In this document: positions 4,685 to 6,276 of the stretch, piece by piece | Position numbering within the stretch: position 1 is the stretch's first letter | How the letters are laid out: every line of letters starts with the position of its first letter | NCBI GenBank assembly: GCA_025453505.1 | Contig: JALOQG010000173.1 | Span: 1 to 6,276 of the forward strand | Direction of reading: 5' to 3' | Source of the DNA: Myxococcota bacterium | Lineage (GTDB): Bacteria; Myxococcota_A; UBA9160; PR03 | Length of the DNA stretch: 6,276 nt | Program-made: the position numbers and the translations under genes | The notes under the pieces: model-generated | What the model was told of the DNA's origin: nothing | The model's database searches: none | What the model saw: only the letters and a program-made list of their open reading frames with translations

Positions 4685-6276
4685 ACGCACCGCGCTGGGA
4701 CGCGCGCGCTCCGTTCGCGGAGCGCGTCGCAGCGCTGCCGGTCCTGGGCGTCGGCGTCTCGACGGAGTTCGGGGCCGACGGTCTCGACATCGGCGCTTTC
4801 GCCCGCGCACGCCCCGATCTCGTCGGCTTCGTCGAGATCGGCGCCGATCTCGATCGCGGTTTCGACGCCGCCGCGCGCGCCTGGGCCGCGTCGGGCGGCG
4901 CGACCACCTACCACTTCCTCGATCTCAATCTCGAGGAAGACGACGATCTCGAACCGGCGTGGATCGCCGAGACGGCGGCGGCCGCACGCAGCGTCGGAGC
5001 GGCGTGGCTGTGCGGCGACGCGGGTCTCTGGCACGTCGGGCCGCGGGATCGCGGTCACGGCACGCTGCTGCCTCCGATCCTGACGCGCGCCTCGGCCGAG
5101 GCGATGGCGGAGAACGTCCGGCGCCTGCGCCTCGCCAGCGGCTTCGAGGTGCTGCCCGAGAACCCGCCGGCGCACGTGTATCTCGGCGACTGGCACCTGC
5201 TCGACTACTTCGCGTGCGTCGCCGAGCGCGCCGACGCGGGCCTGCTGCTCGACGTCGCGCATCTCGCGATCCACCAGCGCGCGACGGGCCGCACGCCGCT
5301 CGACGGGCTCGACCGCTTCCCGCTCGATCGCGTCGTCGAGGTCCACGTCGCGGGCGCCACCGAGTTCGAGCACGCGGGCCGCCGCTTTCTCGACGACGAT
5401 CACGGTCCCGAGCCGGTGCCGGACACCTGGGAGATCCTCGACTACGTGCTGTCGCGCGCGACGAACCTGCGCGCGCTGGTCTACGAGTGCGAGCGCAATC
5501 GGCGCGCGGCGGTGCTCGCGAATTTCGAGCGGCTCGCGAAGCGCTGGGCGGATCGCGGGGCCGATGCGTCCCGGCCGTCGCGCACGGGGGTCACTTCACG
5601 CGTTGCGGACGCGCGCCTCGATCGCAACGACGTGCGGGCCATCCAGCGGACCCTGGTCCGCATGCAGCACGACGCGGCCTTCGCGGCGCGGCTGCGCGCG
5701 GACGACGCGGCGGCGATCGCTTCGACGCGGCTCGCGGGGCCGGCGATCGCGATGCTGCGTGCGGCGGATCCGATCGCGGTGGCGGCGGATCGCGAAGGGC
5801 GTCGCACGGCACAACTGCTCCGCAACGTCGCCTCCGAGTTCCGGTGCAGCTGCGCGGTCGGACCGGAGGGCGACGGCGACGCGAGCTTCGTCGCCGCGTT
5901 TGCCTCGAGCGCGCTCTTCCACGAGGCGATCGCGGCCGACGGGAACCTCGTGCTCGCGTTCGCATCGCACGCCGAGGCCCACGCCGGCGCGAAGGCGTGT
6001 CCGTCGTTTCGCGCGCTGGTCGCGCTCGAGGCGTCGATGGCGCGGGCTCGCCGCGCGCCGCTCGCAGCGGCGCACGAGATTCCGCGCGGCGCCGTCGGAC
6101 TTGCGCCGGGCGCGCGGCTCCTCGCGCTGCCCGCCGGCACGCACGCCGCTGCGGCAACGCTCGCGACCTCGCGCGATCCAGTCGATCCGACCACGCTGCC
6201 CGCCGTCGATGCGCGGGCCCGCGAGACGCTGGTCCTGCACCGCAAGCCCGGGCCCGCCCCGCGCTTCGGCCGATTG
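4666..6276 (+). CDS. DUF692/MNIO-like oxidase fused to a partner-like helical domain; partial at right edge, no usual start codon
   Basis: The frame is open from a TAA at 4414-4416 to the right edge. Numbering the GTA at 4681 as residue 1, similarity starts at about residue 20 (LPVLGVGVSTEFG). Residues 20-290 read as a TIM barrel of the DUF692/MNIO family, diiron/triiron oxidases that modify cysteine or other residues in peptides (MbnB, TglH). Likely metal ligands: H78 (TYHFLD), E160 and N161 (PENPPA), D191 (LLLDVAH), H222 (EVHVAGA), D240-H241 (DDDH) and E269/E271 (YECERN). After a linker (about 287-317), residues 318-532 are helical, with RMQHDAAFAARL (327-338) and a CSC motif (389-391). They loosely resemble MbnC/DUF2063-type partners. 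No ATG, GTG or TTG occurs in frame before ATG 5104, which would cut off half the barrel. CTG at 4666 is used here as a provisional start. Coding is secure; the start, the fusion and the family details are less so. Confidence 0.75.
   Translation, partial: MRGEGVDAPRWDARAPFAERVAALPVLGVGVSTEFGADGLDIGAFARARPDLVGFVEIGADLDRGFDAAARAWAASGGATTYHFLDLNLEEDDDLEPAWIAETAAAARSVGAAWLCGDAGLWHVGPRDRGHGTLLPPILTRASAEAMAENVRRLRLASGFEVLPENPPAHVYLGDWHLLDYFACVAERADAGLLLDVAHLAIHQRATGRTPLDGLDRFPLDRVVEVHVAGATEFEHAGRRFLDDDHGPEPVPDTWEILDYVLSRATNLRALVYECERNRRAAVLANFERLAKRWADRGADASRPSRTGVTSRVADARLDRNDVRAIQRTLVRMQHDAAFAARLRADDAAAIASTRLAGPAIAMLRAADPIAVAADREGRRTAQLLRNVASEFRCSCAVGPEGDGDASFVAAFASSALFHEAIAADGNLVLAFASHAEAHAGAKACPSFRALVALEASMARARRAPLAAAHEIPRGAVGLAPGARLLALPAGTHAAAATLATSRDPVDPTTLPAVDARARETLVLHRKPGPAPRFGRL
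4676..4684 (+). other. G-GGG-TAG junction: possible -1 slip site or homopolymer indel point
   Basis: The transglycosylase ends AAG GGG TAG. Slipping back one base lets the glycine tRNA re-pair perfectly with GGG at 4678-4680, and the next codon is then GTA at 4681, in the MNIO-like frame. The same result would follow from a single missing G in the four-G run. Either would join the two proteins. This is only a geometric possibility; no heptameric slippery sequence is present. Confidence 0.25.
4705..4726 (+). repeat. Perfect 9-bp hairpin with TTCG tetraloop
   Basis: CGCGCTCCG (4705-4713), TTCG (4714-4717) and CGGAGCGCG (4718-4726) form an uninterrupted stem capped by a UUCG-type loop. It begins 20 bases after the transglycosylase stop. 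It lies inside the MNIO-like frame, encoding ARAPFAERV just before conserved sequence begins. No T-tract follows, so simple termination is not favoured. It could stabilise the upstream mRNA, hide or position a start site, or be incidental. Confidence 0.45.

Noticed and set aside
3179..4810. A minus-strand open frame of 543 codons opposite the transglycosylase
   Set aside because: Arg/Ala/Gly-rich with no recognisable motif. The opposite strand encodes a complete transglycosylase with catalytic motifs.
4660..6245. Several minus-strand open frames opposite the oxidase-like gene
   Set aside because: Compositionally biased shadows. The plus strand carries a continuous frame with conserved metal-ligand motifs, even though it lacks a standard start codon.

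Overview
The window looks like a chromosome fragment of a very GC-rich, Gram-negative, probably myxobacteria-like or related deltaproteobacterial lineage. This is inferred by eye from strong G/C preference at third codon positions, a GreB-type elongation factor, an exported beta-barrel-type protein and a Slt-type lytic transglycosylase. No tRNA, rRNA, CRISPR array, insertion sequence or phage gene is visible. Taxon assignment is tentative.

Layout from left to right. Positions 1-252 (minus) hold the N-terminus of an exported, probably outer-membrane protein that runs off the left edge. Positions 377-874 (minus) encode GreB. A 111-base divergent spacer carries a plausible sigma70-type promoter facing right. 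Positions 986-3067 (plus) encode a HelD-type superfamily 1 ATPase. Positions 3068-3292 are a leader region with a small hairpin and a 12-codon upstream ORF that has an excellent Shine-Dalgarno site. Positions 3293-4684 (plus) encode an exported lytic transglycosylase. From about 4666 to the right edge there is a long plus-strand reading frame with no usual start codon. It encodes a DUF692/MNIO-like TIM-barrel enzyme followed by a helical domain resembling the partner proteins of such enzymes.

Two themes stand out. First, GreB and HelD are encoded divergently from one short spacer. Both families are known to act on RNA polymerase through its secondary channel (transcript cleavage rescue and polymerase release/recycling). 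Second, the right end is a candidate peptide-modification (RiPP-type) system. The oxidase-like gene directly abuts the lytic transglycosylase gene, appears to carry catalytic and partner modules in one polypeptide, and lacks any ATG, GTG or TTG for about 230 codons around its expected N-terminus. A G-GGG-TAG junction and a perfect 9-bp hairpin with a TTCG loop lie at that junction. No precursor peptide gene is visible in the window; if one exists it should lie to the right.
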